From assembly GCF_023091155.1 (NCBI RefSeq), contig NZ_JAHWXK010000003.1, positions 124,001 to 188,000 of the forward strand: DNA of 64,000 bases, in the 5' to 3' direction. The translations under genes and the position numbers were made by a program. The notes beneath the pieces were generated by a model. That model did no database searches and was not told the DNA's origin. It worked only from the letters and a program-made list of their open reading frames with translations. Source of the DNA: Microbacterium sufflavum (GTDB lineage Bacteria; Actinomycetota; Actinomycetes; Actinomycetales; Microbacteriaceae). Below are positions 1 to 8,148 of the stretch, piece after piece. How positions within the stretch are numbered: the stretch's first letter is position 1; every line of letters starts with the position of its first letter.

Positions 1-414
1 GGGGCCGCCGAGTACGGCTGGAACATCGACCTCGGCGCGATCTCCAAGATCTGGCGCGGCGGCTGCATCATCCGGGCGCAGTTCCTGAACCGGATCGCGG
101 ACGCCTACGCCGAGACGCCCGACCTTCCCGTGCTGATGACGGCGCCGTACTTCGCCGAGGCGCTGACCCGCGCCCAGTCCGCCTGGCGCCGCGTCGTGGT
201 GACGGCCGCGCAGTCGGGCATCCCCGCCCCGGCGTTCTCGTCGTCGCTGTCGTACTACGACGGCATCCGCGCCGACCGCCTCCCCGCCGCGCTCGTGCAG
301 GGTCAGCGCGACTTCTTCGGCGCCCACACCTACAAGCGCATCGACAAGGACGGCACGTTCCACACGCTGTGGTCGGGCGACCGCACCGAGATCGAGGCCG
401 AGGACACGCACTGA
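1..414 (+). CDS. gnd: 6-phosphogluconate dehydrogenase, C-terminal part (cut by window edge)
   Basis: Only the last 137 codons are present; the gene starts left of the window. The enzyme oxidatively decarboxylates 6-phosphogluconate to ribulose 5-phosphate in the pentose phosphate pathway, making NADPH. The visible part is the all-helical C-terminal dimerisation domain. It shows the family hallmarks IWRGGCIIRAQFL near the start, SSLSYYDG in the middle and the substrate-binding tail motif QRDFFGAHTYKR. The stop codon TGA at 412-414 is followed directly by a strong hairpin. The reading frame is open from base 1, so there is no sign of damage. Confidence 0.95.
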   Translation, partial: GAAEYGWNIDLGAISKIWRGGCIIRAQFLNRIADAYAETPDLPVLMTAPYFAEALTRAQSAWRRVVVTAAQSGIPAPAFSSSLSYYDGIRADRLPAALVQGQRDFFGAHTYKRIDKDGTFHTLWSGDRTEIEAEDTH

Positions 415-426
415 CGCCTCCGTGCG

Positions 427-464
427 ACGAGGGCCCGGGAACCGCATGGTTCCCGGGCCCTCGT
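427..464. terminator. Bidirectional terminator between gnd and the FAD oxidoreductase
   Basis: A perfect 17-bp inverted repeat (427-443 with 448-464) closes a 4-nt GCAT loop. It lies 12 bp after the gnd stop and 10 bp beyond the end of the convergent gene at 475. There is no clear U tract, as is usual in high-GC actinobacteria. The position and perfect stem support termination in both directions. Confidence 0.85.
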
Positions 465-474
465 GCGTCGTCGC

Positions 475-1725
475 TCAGACGCTGATGTTGTGGTTGCGGC
501 GGAACAGGTTCTGCGGGTCCCACTGCCGCTTGACCTCGAGGAGCCGGGCGAACGCCTCTTCGGCATACATGCCGGCGACCGTCTCGGAGTGCTCCGTGTC
601 GACGAAGTTGCTGTACTCGGCGAGGCGCCCCGCGGCGATCCGCTGGACCTCGACGGCAGCGCGCTCGCGCGCGGCGTCGTCGAGCAGTCCGGGGATGTCG
701 AAGGCGGCCGCCATCACGAACCAGGTCGCGGAACGGGCGGGGAACGCGGTCGCCTCCTGGGGCACGTCGGCGAAGGCGCCGCCGAGCGAGCGCAGGAACA
801 CGACCGACGCCGGATAGGCGCTCCGGAAGGCGATCAGGCGGTCGATCAGCTCATCATCGAGGTCGGACATGAGCCCGTTGGCCGCGATGAACCCGGGAGG
901 AGCGGGGGCCTCCTCCCCCTCGGGCTGCGGCATCTCCAGCAGGATGTCGCGGTAGGCCGGCGTACTGACCTCACTGTGCACGCCATCGAGCGCGGCGATC
1001 GGGGCGAGGGCGGCCTGCAGCGCCTCGGGCTCGGGGCCGGCCCAGACCGCGGTGAGCCTGGCGCCCGCTGGAGCACTCGGGTCCATGGGCGGCACGTCCA
1101 TGAACGTGACGGTGAGCTCGCGCGGGGCATCGCGCATCAGGTCGCGTGTCGCCCGGAGGACGTCGGTGGCATCACCGTCGACGACGTTCTCGGCCAGCGC
1201 GATGCCCGGGAGCCGGTGCGCCTCGAAGTCGAAGCGGGTGACGATGCCGAAGTTGCCGCCACCGCCCCGCAGCGCCCAGAACAGGTCGGGGTGCTCGTCG
1301 GCGGAGGTCTCGATCACGTCGCCGGTCGCGGTCACGACCTGCGCGCCGACCAGCTGGTCGACCGCGAGGCCCCAGGCGCGGACCATCCAGCCGATGCCGC
1401 CGCCGAGGGTGAGACCGCCCACGCCGACGCTCGCGGTGTCGCCCGAGCTGAGCGCGAGGCCGTGGTTCGCGAGCTCCGCGGACACGTGGCCCCAGACGGC
1501 GCCGCCGCCGATGCGGACCCTGGTGCCCTCGACCTCGACGGAGGACAGGGCGCCGAGCTCGATGCGGATGCCGGGTGCGGGGGCGTGCGACCAGGGGCCG
1601 TGCCCGCCGGAGACGACGGTCAGCGGGACGGGTTCCCGTGCGGCGCGACGGACGAGGTCGGCGACCTCGGAGACGGTGGAGGGACGGTGGACGATGGGGG
1701 AAGGATGCTCGACGCTGTCGGTCAT
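475..1725 (-). CDS. FAD-dependent oxidoreductase, berberine-bridge/PCMH type
   Basis: A 416-residue flavoprotein of the FAD_binding_4 plus BBE family. These oxidases act on sugars, alcohols or secondary metabolites; the substrate here cannot be told. The FAD domain carries SGGHGPWSHAPAPG, in which His42 is the likely covalent (8-alpha-histidyl) FAD ligand, followed by GGGIGWMVRAWGLAVD and GGGGNFGIVTRFDFE. The C-terminal BBE tail reads DPQNLFRRNHNI. The Cys used by bicovalent members is not visible, so single attachment is expected. The start at 1725 is preferred over the in-frame ATG at 1794 because TACCGT lies exactly six bases upstream (leaderless pattern), and the longer form would run into the promoter of the divergent response regulator. 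Confidence 0.85.
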   Translation of the reverse strand: MTDSVEHPSPIVHRPSTVSEVADLVRRAAREPVPLTVVSGGHGPWSHAPAPGIRIELGALSSVEVEGTRVRIGGGAVWGHVSAELANHGLALSSGDTASVGVGGLTLGGGIGWMVRAWGLAVDQLVGAQVVTATGDVIETSADEHPDLFWALRGGGGNFGIVTRFDFEAHRLPGIALAENVVDGDATDVLRATRDLMRDAPRELTVTFMDVPPMDPSAPAGARLTAVWAGPEPEALQAALAPIAALDGVHSEVSTPAYRDILLEMPQPEGEEAPAPPGFIAANGLMSDLDDELIDRLIAFRSAYPASVVFLRSLGGAFADVPQEATAFPARSATWFVMAAAFDIPGLLDDAARERAAVEVQRIAAGRLAEYSNFVDTEHSETVAGMYAEEAFARLLEVKRQWDPQNLFRRNHNISV

Positions 1726-1731
1726 GAGCAC

Positions 1732-1737
1732 ACGGTA
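1732..1737 (-). promoter_or_regulatory. Leaderless-type -10 hexamer for the FAD oxidoreductase
   Basis: Read on the minus strand the hexamer is TACCGT, followed by six bases (GTGCTC) and the ATG at 1725. This TANNNT-N6-start geometry recurs throughout the window and predicts an mRNA that begins at or next to the start codon. Confidence 0.55.
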
Positions 1738-1779
1738 GACCCGGGCGCAGACATTCGGGAGGGCTGTTCCCAGAGAACA

Positions 1780-1807
1780 CATAGCGGCCTCCATAGAAAT
1801 CGCATAG
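1780..1807 (+). promoter_or_regulatory. Three CATAG direct repeats in the two-component promoter
   Basis: CATAG occurs at 1780, 1792 and 1803, that is at 12- and 11-bp steps, on one face of the helix and 23-50 bp upstream of the response regulator start. OmpR-family regulators commonly bind direct repeats with about 11-bp spacing, so this is a candidate autoregulatory site. Binding is inferred, not shown. A possible -10 (CAGAAT, 1817-1822) follows. Confidence 0.4.
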
Positions 1808-1829
1808 GAGATTCCGCAGAATAGACGCT

Positions 1830-2558
1830 ATGACCAGCGACCTGCCCGAACTGCGCCGCCCCGACGGCTCCCCTCTGCGCATCCTCGCCGTGGACGACGA
1901 GCAGATGCTCACCGACCTGCTCGCCATGGCCCTGCGGATGGAGGGGTGGGAGGTGCGCACCGCGTCGTCCGGCCTCGAGGCCATCCAGGTGGCCAAGGAG
2001 TTCGAGCCGGACGCGCTCGTGCTCGACATCATGATGCCCGACCTCGACGGGATGTCCGTGCTCAAGCGGCTCCGCGATGCGGGCAACCTCGTGCCCGTGC
2101 TGTTCCTCACGGCCAAGGACGCCGTCGGCGACCGCGTGGCGGGCCTCACCGCCGGCGGCGACGACTACGTGACCAAGCCGTTCAGCCTCGAAGAGGTGAT
2201 CGCCCGCCTGCGCGCGATCATCCGCCGCACCGGTCACGCGACCGCAGACGACGGGCAGTCCATCCTCCGCGTGGCCGACCTCACGCTCAACGAGGACAGC
2301 CACGAGGTCGTGCGCGACGGCACCGAGATCGAACTGACCGCGACCGAGTTCGAGCTGCTGCGCTACCTGATGCGCAACGAGCGCCGCGTGCTGTCGAAGG
2401 CGCAGATCCTCGACCGGGTGTGGAGCTACGACTTCGGCGGGAAGTCGTCGGTGGTCGAGCTGTACATCTCCTACCTGCGCAAGAAGATCGACGCCGGACG
2501 CACTCCTCTGCTGCACACGGTGCGCGGCGTCGGCTACATGATCAAGGCCCCGCAGTGA
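1830..2558 (+). CDS. Response regulator, OmpR/PhoB family
   Basis: A 242-residue cytoplasmic DNA-binding response regulator. The receiver domain (about 17-130) has the acidic pair in LAVDDEQ, the phospho-acceptor Asp66 in VLDIMMPD, Thr94 in FLTAKD and Lys116 in YVTKPFS. The C-terminal winged helix (about 145-240) shows ELTATEFELLRYLM and the wing sequence HTVRGVGYMI. The stop codon overlaps the GTG start of the kinase (GTGA at 2555-2558), so the pair is probably translationally coupled. The gene is transcribed towards the flavin electron-transfer cluster and is the obvious candidate regulator of it, but that link rests on position only. Confidence 0.93.
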   Translation: MTSDLPELRRPDGSPLRILAVDDEQMLTDLLAMALRMEGWEVRTASSGLEAIQVAKEFEPDALVLDIMMPDLDGMSVLKRLRDAGNLVPVLFLTAKDAVGDRVAGLTAGGDDYVTKPFSLEEVIARLRAIIRRTGHATADDGQSILRVADLTLNEDSHEVVRDGTEIELTATEFELLRYLMRNERRVLSKAQILDRVWSYDFGGKSSVVELYISYLRKKIDAGRTPLLHTVRGVGYMIKAPQ

Positions 2559-4078
2559 GCGTCGCGACGATGACGCGACGCCCCATGAGCCTGCAGACGC
2601 GGCTCATGACGGCCGTGATCGGCTTCGTGTCGCTCATCCTCGTCATCGTCGCCATCATCACCAGCGCTACCCTCGGCAGCACGCTCGAACAGCAGCTCGA
2701 CGACAAGGTCAAGGGCTACGCCGTCACGATCCGCGATCAGGTCGTCGAGCGGGTCGCGCCGTCCGATGCGACCGTCGAGAACATCCTCTACCGCATCGAC
2801 CCCGTGCCGGGGCTGCTGCTCTCGGTGGGAAGCCCCGTCGCCGGTGCCACGGGCGTCGCGTTCCACGACAACCGCGCCGAGCTCAGCAACCGGTCGACCA
2901 CCCTCACCTCCGAGCAGCTGCGACAGCTGTACGGCACGGTCGCCCTCGGCACCCAGGGCACCATCACGTTCGACGGGCTCGGCTCGTACCGCGTCTTCGC
3001 GACCACCGCGAGCAACGGCGTCGTCGTGGTCACCGGACTCCCCCGCGACGAGATCCAGAACCAGCTCACGCAGCTGCTCACCGTGATCGTGCTCGCGACC
3101 GTGGGCGGCCTGATCCTCCTCGCCCTCACCACCGCGGTGACCATCCGGGTGAGCCTTCGTCCGCTGCGCGCGGTCGCCGCGACCGCCACCCGGGTCGCGA
3201 ACCAGCAGCTCGACCGCGGCGAGGTCAGCATCACCGAGCGCGTGCCGCCCGCCGAGGCCGATCCGCGCACGGAGACCGGGCTGGTGGGCGCGGCGCTCAA
3301 CAAGCTGCTCGACCACGTGGACGTCTCCCTCGCCGCTCGACAGAAGAACGAGGAGCGCATGCGGCAGTTCGTCGCCGACGCGAGCCACGAGCTGCGCACC
3401 CCGCTCGCCTCGATCCGCGGCTACTCCGAGCTCTCCCTGCGCGCGCTCCGTCAGGCGGACGCCGCGACCGACCCCGCCAAGGCCCCCGAGGCGATCGAGG
3501 GCACCACGTCGTCGCTCGAGCGCATCCAGGCGCAGTCGCTGCGCATGACCAGGCTCGTGGAGGACCTGCTGCTGCTCGCCCGTCTCGACGAGGGCCGCGA
3601 GCTCGTCTACAGCAACGTCGACCTCGCGCAGCTCGCGCTGGAGGGCCTCTCCGACGCGCGGCCGACCGCACCCGAGCACCACTGGAGCATCGAGGTCCCG
3701 GACGAGCCGGTGCTGATCCTGGGCGATGCCGGGCGCATGCACCAGGTGGTGGCGAACCTGCTCGCGAACGCCAGGGCACACACCCCGGCGGGGACCACGG
3801 TGACGCTCAGCGTCGCCAGGGAGGGCGACGACGCCGTGCTCCGCGTGCACGACGACGGGCCGGGCATCGACCCCGCGATCCGCGACGAGCTCTTCGCCCG
3901 CTTCGCCCGCGGTGACACCTCGCGCGCCCGTCAGACCGGCGGCACCGGGCTCGGCCTCGCGATCGTGAAGGCCATCGTCGAGGGGCACGGGGGCGTGATC
4001 GACGTGACCAGCGAGCCGGGTGACACCACCTTCACGGTGCGGATCCCGTCCGCGCCCGCTCCGGCCCCCGCTCAGTAA
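2555..4078 (+). CDS. Sensor histidine kinase, partner of the preceding regulator
   Basis: About 507 residues if begun at GTG 2555, which overlaps the regulator's stop; ATG 2570 and ATG 2585 are alternatives that change only the N-terminus. Two membrane segments (about 18-40 and 174-196) bracket an extracytoplasmic sensor region of about 130 residues. A HAMP linker follows (RVSLRPLRAVAATATRVA), then the HisKA box VADASHELRTPLASIRG with phospho-acceptor His278. The ATPase domain has the N box VVANLLANARAHTP, the G1 box DDGPGIDP and the G2 box GGTGLGLAIVKA. The last 7 bases overlap the end of the convergent gene at 4072. The signal sensed is unknown. Confidence 0.93.
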   Translation: MSVATMTRRPMSLQTRLMTAVIGFVSLILVIVAIITSATLGSTLEQQLDDKVKGYAVTIRDQVVERVAPSDATVENILYRIDPVPGLLLSVGSPVAGATGVAFHDNRAELSNRSTTLTSEQLRQLYGTVALGTQGTITFDGLGSYRVFATTASNGVVVVTGLPRDEIQNQLTQLLTVIVLATVGGLILLALTTAVTIRVSLRPLRAVAATATRVANQQLDRGEVSITERVPPAEADPRTETGLVGAALNKLLDHVDVSLAARQKNEERMRQFVADASHELRTPLASIRGYSELSLRALRQADAATDPAKAPEAIEGTTSSLERIQAQSLRMTRLVEDLLLLARLDEGRELVYSNVDLAQLALEGLSDARPTAPEHHWSIEVPDEPVLILGDAGRMHQVVANLLANARAHTPAGTTVTLSVAREGDDAVLRVHDDGPGIDPAIRDELFARFARGDTSRARQTGGTGLGLAIVKAIVEGHGGVIDVTSEPGDTTFTVRIPSAPAPAPAQ

Positions 4079-5646
4079 CCCGCGAACGCGTCGGTCGTGA
4101 GGCTGCGCGCCCTCTGCAGCGCCGGCGCGAGGTCGGCGATCAGCCGCGGCGGTCCGGAGATGAACGCGTGCCGCTCGGCCAGGTCGGGCACGGCCTGCTC
4201 GAGCGACTCCGCACCCAGGCGCGCGCCCCGCGCCCAGGACCAGTGCGCGGGAAGCCCGGTGGGCTCGTCGCGCGTGAACACCACCGTCCGCACGCCGGTC
4301 GCCTCCAGCTCCTCCCGGAACGCGAGCTCCGCGGCCTCCGCGGCGACGTAGACCAGCACCACGTCGCGCTGCTGACCCGTGGCCCGCAGCTGCCGCAACT
4401 GCGACACGACCGGCGTCACGCCGATGCCCGCCGCGACCATGAGCACGGGCTGCTCGCCGCGCGGCAGGACGAAGTCGCCCCACGTGCCGGTGACCGCGAA
4501 CGTCGCCCCCGGCTCCGCGGCCGCCAGCGCGCGCTTGTAGCTGGACGGGTGCTTCTGGTCGCCGTTCTTGTACGCGATGCGCAGAGTCGGCAGGTCGGCC
4601 GGTGCCGAGACGATGCTGAACTCCCGTCGAGTGCCCCGCGCGTCGGGACGGCGGTGCGGCACGTCCAGCTCGAGGTACTGGCCGGCGAGGAACCGGACCC
4701 GCCCCTTCGCGCGGAACGTGAGCTCCTGCGCGGTCGGGGTGACGAAGGTGCGACGCTCCAGCACGAGCCGCACCGAGCCGCGCACCGCGAACGCGAAGGC
4801 GAGCAGGTTGCCGATCAGCAGCGCCCGCTCCTGGCCGAGCGTGAACAGCCCGGCCACCGAGATCGGCCAGCCGGCGAGCACACCGACCAGGACCGCGACC
4901 GCGAGCTGCTGTCGCCGTCGCGGCGGGAGCGTGAGCGGCTCGGACAGCATGAACGCGCCGAGGAACAGGAACGGCGACTGCAGCACCGCGAACGACAGCG
5001 CCGTGACGAGGTCGAACGGGATGTCGAACTGCGCCGCCTGCACGGCCTGGCGCACCAGGGACGTGGCCACCGCGGCCACGAGGAAGAGCGACACGACCCG
5101 GATCTTCTCGGTGCGCCAGAGCACGGCGACCCCGAGCAGCACCACCGGCACGGCGAGTACCGGAGTGCCGACCCACCACGACGACGAGGTACCCAGCCAC
5201 GCGAAGGCTCCGAACGCGCCGAGGATCGAGACGACCGCCGCACCGAAGGCCGCCGGGTTGAAGATGTGGCGGCCGCGCCAGGCGATCACGTACTTCGACA
5301 CGCTCGCCACGGCGCCCGCGATCGCGAGCCCGAGCAGGGCCGCGGGCTCCGCACCGGGACGCAACACGAACAGCAGGATGAGCGCGGTCACCAGCGACGA
5401 CTCGATCCGCCACGGCAGCCGGAGGATGCGCTGCGCCGCCGCGTCCACCGCCGAGATCACGGCCGCGAGCACCGCGAACGACACCACGAGCTCGACGGGC
5501 GTCGGCGACACGATCACCCCGAACAGCGACAGGACGAGGGCGATCGCGGCGAGGGCGATGAGGGCGAAGAGCACCAGGCGGTACATCGACAGCGCGCCCA
5601 GCACGGCGAGGACGCGCTGGCGTGCAGCGGCGAATGTCGTGATCAC
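4072..5646 (-). CDS. NqrB/RnfD-type membrane domain fused to a ferredoxin-NADP reductase domain
   Basis: A 524-residue fusion. Residues 1 to about 290 form a polytopic membrane domain of the NqrB/RnfD type, with SKYVIAWRGRHIFNPAAFGA and FMLSEPLTLP, the latter corresponding to the TDP(V/I)T segment of that family. Residues about 295-524 are an FAD/NAD(P)-binding reductase: FLAGQYLELDVP, REFSIVSAP (FAD), AAGIGVTPVVSQLR (NAD(P)) and FISGPPRLI. The likely role is moving electrons from NAD(P)H through FAD across the membrane to flavins outside. The neighbours encode ApbE and an FMN-binding lipoprotein, which fits this. The start is GTG 5646, 14 bp after the apbE stop, with GGAAGAG as ribosome site. 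The end overlaps the kinase gene by 7 bp. Confidence 0.85.
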   Translation of the reverse strand: MITTFAAARQRVLAVLGALSMYRLVLFALIALAAIALVLSLFGVIVSPTPVELVVSFAVLAAVISAVDAAAQRILRLPWRIESSLVTALILLFVLRPGAEPAALLGLAIAGAVASVSKYVIAWRGRHIFNPAAFGAAVVSILGAFGAFAWLGTSSSWWVGTPVLAVPVVLLGVAVLWRTEKIRVVSLFLVAAVATSLVRQAVQAAQFDIPFDLVTALSFAVLQSPFLFLGAFMLSEPLTLPPRRRQQLAVAVLVGVLAGWPISVAGLFTLGQERALLIGNLLAFAFAVRGSVRLVLERRTFVTPTAQELTFRAKGRVRFLAGQYLELDVPHRRPDARGTRREFSIVSAPADLPTLRIAYKNGDQKHPSSYKRALAAAEPGATFAVTGTWGDFVLPRGEQPVLMVAAGIGVTPVVSQLRQLRATGQQRDVVLVYVAAEAAELAFREELEATGVRTVVFTRDEPTGLPAHWSWARGARLGAESLEQAVPDLAERHAFISGPPRLIADLAPALQRARSLTTDAFAGY

Positions 5647-5660
5647 GGTTCCACTCTTCC

Positions 5661-6539
5661 CTAGTCAGCGGCCGCCCGGCCAGGCCCGCCCACCGTGAAC
5701 AGCTCGGCCGGACAGCCCGGCGACCACTGCAGGCGCCCATCGGTGGTCATGCGCACCCACTCCACGCCCCAGGCCAGGGCGAGCGCCGGGCCCCCGTCGA
5801 AGAACAGCGCGGTGGCCACGGCGTCGGCGATCATCGCGTCGGGCGCCAGCGCCCAGGTCGCCGCCCAGGTGCGCACGGGCACCCCGGTGCGGGCGTCCAG
5901 CACGTGATGCAGCCCGTCTCCCCACGCGCGGCGGTTCACGGCCGAGGCGCACAGCGCGCCGTCACGCACCTCGACCACGCCCACGGCCTTCCGCGGGTCG
6001 TACGGATGCTCCAGGGCGACGCGCTCACCGGAGCCGCGGACCCGGAGGTCACCGCCCGCGTCGACCACGACGTCGTCCGGCACCTCCGCCAGTTCCGTCA
6101 TCACCAGGTCCACCAGGCGACCCTTGCCGAGCGCGCCGACGTCGAGCAGGGCCGGAGCCGACGCGGTCACCCCGGTCGAGGTCCACGAGACCCGCTCCGT
6201 CCAGTCCGCGGGCGCGGCGAGCGGGTCCCGCGGCACGAGCGAGTACTCCCGGTCGTAGCCCAGGGCGGCGAGACTGTCGGCGACGAGAGGGTTGACGGCC
6301 CCGTCGGTCGCCGTGGTCAGCGCGCGATACGCGTCGAGCATGGGCGCCGCGTCGGCGGAGGCCAGCGTCCCGCCCTCGCGCCCGAGCCGCGAGACCTCCG
6401 AGTCGGCCCGGAACCGCGACCAGGCGCGGTCGAACCTCTCGATCACCGCCGACACGGCGGATCGGACGGGCTCCGGGAGCGGCGATGACGTCTCGATCTC
6501 CCAGTGCGTGCCGATCGCCTCGAAACGCCAACCCGCCAT
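5661..6539 (-). CDS. apbE: FAD:protein FMN transferase (ApbE)
   Basis: A 292-residue flavin transferase that cleaves FAD and attaches FMN through a phosphoester to Ser/Thr of extracytoplasmic proteins. Family signatures are TDGAVNPLVADSL, DVGALGKGRLVD, VDAGGDLRVRGSG, HHVLDARTGVPV and ADAVATALF. No clear signal peptide or lipobox is visible; the protein starts MAGWRFEAIGTHWEIET, so its side of the membrane is uncertain, although flavinylation normally occurs outside. It sits between the genes for its probable substrate (FMN-binding lipoprotein, 15 bp upstream) and the membrane reductase (14 bp downstream). The three should form one operon. Confidence 0.93.
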   Translation of the reverse strand: MAGWRFEAIGTHWEIETSSPLPEPVRSAVSAVIERFDRAWSRFRADSEVSRLGREGGTLASADAAPMLDAYRALTTATDGAVNPLVADSLAALGYDREYSLVPRDPLAAPADWTERVSWTSTGVTASAPALLDVGALGKGRLVDLVMTELAEVPDDVVVDAGGDLRVRGSGERVALEHPYDPRKAVGVVEVRDGALCASAVNRRAWGDGLHHVLDARTGVPVRTWAATWALAPDAMIADAVATALFFDGGPALALAWGVEWVRMTTDGRLQWSPGCPAELFTVGGPGRAAAD

Positions 6540-6554
6540 GACGAGGCCCCGCGC

Positions 6555-7025
6555 CTAGGAGGCGGCCTGCTCCTTGATCGACTCGACCGCGTCGTTGAAG
6601 CCGCCGCTGGTGAGCGACGACCCCGCGACGCGGCTCACGTTCAGCTCGTCGATGGGCTTGCCCACGACCTCGTCCGCGATGCCGTCGATGAACTGGCCCT
6701 GATACTGCTCGGTCTCGGGTGCCTTCGGGTCGCCCGTCACCTCGACGTCGGTCACGACGCCGTCCGCGAGCGTGAGAGTGACCGAGATCTGCTCGACCGT
6801 CTCCGGGGTCTGGTACGACCCCTCGGCGGTGTAGGTGCCGTCGTTGTAGGAGCCCGCGGCGTCGCCCCCGCCGGACGACGAGCTCGAACCCGTCGGCGCC
6901 GTCGAAGCGTTCGACGAGTCGGCGGCGTCGGGGGTGCCCGCGCACCCCGCGAGCACGACCAGGCCGGCGACCCCGAGAAGCGCGGAACCGGTGCGGACGG
7001 ACGTGGGTACGGTCGTGCGGATCAT
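6555..7025 (-). CDS. FMN-binding domain lipoprotein
   Basis: A 156-residue exported lipoprotein. The signal peptide ends in the lipobox VLAGC with Cys28 as lipid anchor, followed by a Ser/Gly-rich linker (about 30-58) that tethers the domain outside the membrane. Residues about 60-155 are an FMN-binding domain: GTYTAEGSYQTP and LADGVVTDVEVTGDP near its start, and AGSSLTSGG near its end. The last motif matches the flavinylation consensus S-x-x-T-S, making Thr139 the probable FMN attachment site for ApbE. It is the first gene of the electron-transfer operon, with GGAGG upstream of the ATG. The final electron acceptor is unknown. Confidence 0.9.
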   Translation of the reverse strand: MIRTTVPTSVRTGSALLGVAGLVVLAGCAGTPDAADSSNASTAPTGSSSSSGGGDAAGSYNDGTYTAEGSYQTPETVEQISVTLTLADGVVTDVEVTGDPKAPETEQYQGQFIDGIADEVVGKPIDELNVSRVAGSSLTSGGFNDAVESIKEQAAS

Positions 7026-7106
7026 GGGGGCCTCCGTGGGTCGGGGTCTGTCGATCCTTCGACGGTAGGGACCGCGCCTATGCTCCGGCTGTGCTGTGCC
7101 GATGCG

Positions 7107-8141
7107 TCAGGCGTCGCCGCCGAACATGCTCGTCACGGAGCCGTCCTCGAACACCTCGTGGATCGCCCTGGCCAGCAGGGGGGCGATCGGCAGGATCGTG
7201 AGGTTGCCCCAGCGGCGCGACGCCGACAGCGGGATCGTGTCCGTCACGACGACCTCATCGATCGAGGCGTCCTGCAACCGCTCCGAGGCGGGGTCGCTGA
7301 AGATCGCGTGGGTCGCGGCCACGATCACACGGTGCGCGCCGTTGGCCTTGAGCGCCTGAGCGGCCTTCACGATCGTGCCACCGGTGTCGATCATGTCGTC
7401 GACCAGGAGGCACGTGCGCCCCTCGACGGCGCCGACGATCTCGTGCACCGACACCTGGTTGGCGACCTTCGGGTCGCGGCGCTTGTGGATGATCGCCAGC
7501 GGCGCACCGAGGCTGTCCGACCACGTGTCGGCGACGCGGACGCGGCCCATGTCGGGCGAGACGACCGTGAGGATCTCGCGGTCGTCCGGGCTCAGCGTGC
7601 GCTCGAAGTGGTCGAGCAGCACCGGCTTGGCGAAGAGATGGTCGACCGGGCCGTCGAAGAAGCCCTGGATCTGCGCCGCGTGCAGGTCGACGCTCATGAC
7701 GCGGTCGGCGCCGGCCGTCTTGAGCAGGTCGGCGACCAGGCGGGCGCTGATCGGCTCACGGCCGCGGCCCTTCTTGTCCTGGCGCGAATACGGATAGTAG
7801 GGGGCGACGACGGTGATGCGCTTGGCCGACGCGCGCTTGGCGGCGTCGATCATGATGAGCGTCTCCATGAGCCACTCGTTCACCGGTTCACCGAAGGTCT
7901 GGATGAGGAAGAGGTCGACGCCGCGGATCGAGACCTCGAAGCGGGCGTAGATCTCCCCCGACGCGAACGTGCGGTGCTCCACCGGCGCGATCTCGGTGCC
8001 CAGGGCCTCGGCGACGGCCGCTGTCAGCTCGGGGTGGGAGCGCCCGCCCGCGACGACGAGCCGCTTCTTGGTCTTCGCGATGATCCCGGGGGCCACCCCG
8101 TTGTCGCGATCCAGGTCGACCGTCTTCTTCTTCCGGGCCAT
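7107..8141 (-). CDS. prs: Ribose-phosphate pyrophosphokinase
   Basis: A 344-residue enzyme making PRPP from ribose 5-phosphate and ATP, for nucleotide, histidine and tryptophan synthesis. Motifs: YYPYSRQDKKGRGREPISA (ATP loop), SVDLHAAQIQGFF, and the PRPP loop LLVDDMIDTGGTI. The N-terminus has the MARKKKT leader seen in actinobacterial homologues. It lies 7 bp downstream of glmU in the same direction, the same pairing as in Mycobacterium. The ribosome site GGCGGAG sits only one base before the ATG, exactly as in front of glmU. The 81 bp between the prs stop and the FMN-lipoprotein start show no strong terminator, only a 5-bp hairpin near 7050. Confidence 0.97.
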   Translation of the reverse strand: MARKKKTVDLDRDNGVAPGIIAKTKKRLVVAGGRSHPELTAAVAEALGTEIAPVEHRTFASGEIYARFEVSIRGVDLFLIQTFGEPVNEWLMETLIMIDAAKRASAKRITVVAPYYPYSRQDKKGRGREPISARLVADLLKTAGADRVMSVDLHAAQIQGFFDGPVDHLFAKPVLLDHFERTLSPDDREILTVVSPDMGRVRVADTWSDSLGAPLAIIHKRRDPKVANQVSVHEIVGAVEGRTCLLVDDMIDTGGTIVKAAQALKANGAHRVIVAATHAIFSDPASERLQDASIDEVVVTDTIPLSASRRWGNLTILPIAPLLARAIHEVFEDGSVTSMFGGDA

Positions 8142-8148
8142 GCTCCGC

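Noticed and set aside
1726..1794. Longer N-terminus for the FAD oxidoreductase
   Set aside because: It overlaps the divergent promoter and is not like family N-termini.
463..1824. 453-residue open frame on the plus strand
   Set aside because: Shadow of the FAD oxidoreductase; no domain features.
2534..5740. 1,068-residue open frame on the minus strand
   Set aside because: It runs antisense through the kinase gene and out of frame through the membrane reductase; composition is Arg/Gly-rich with no family features. High GC makes such shadows common.
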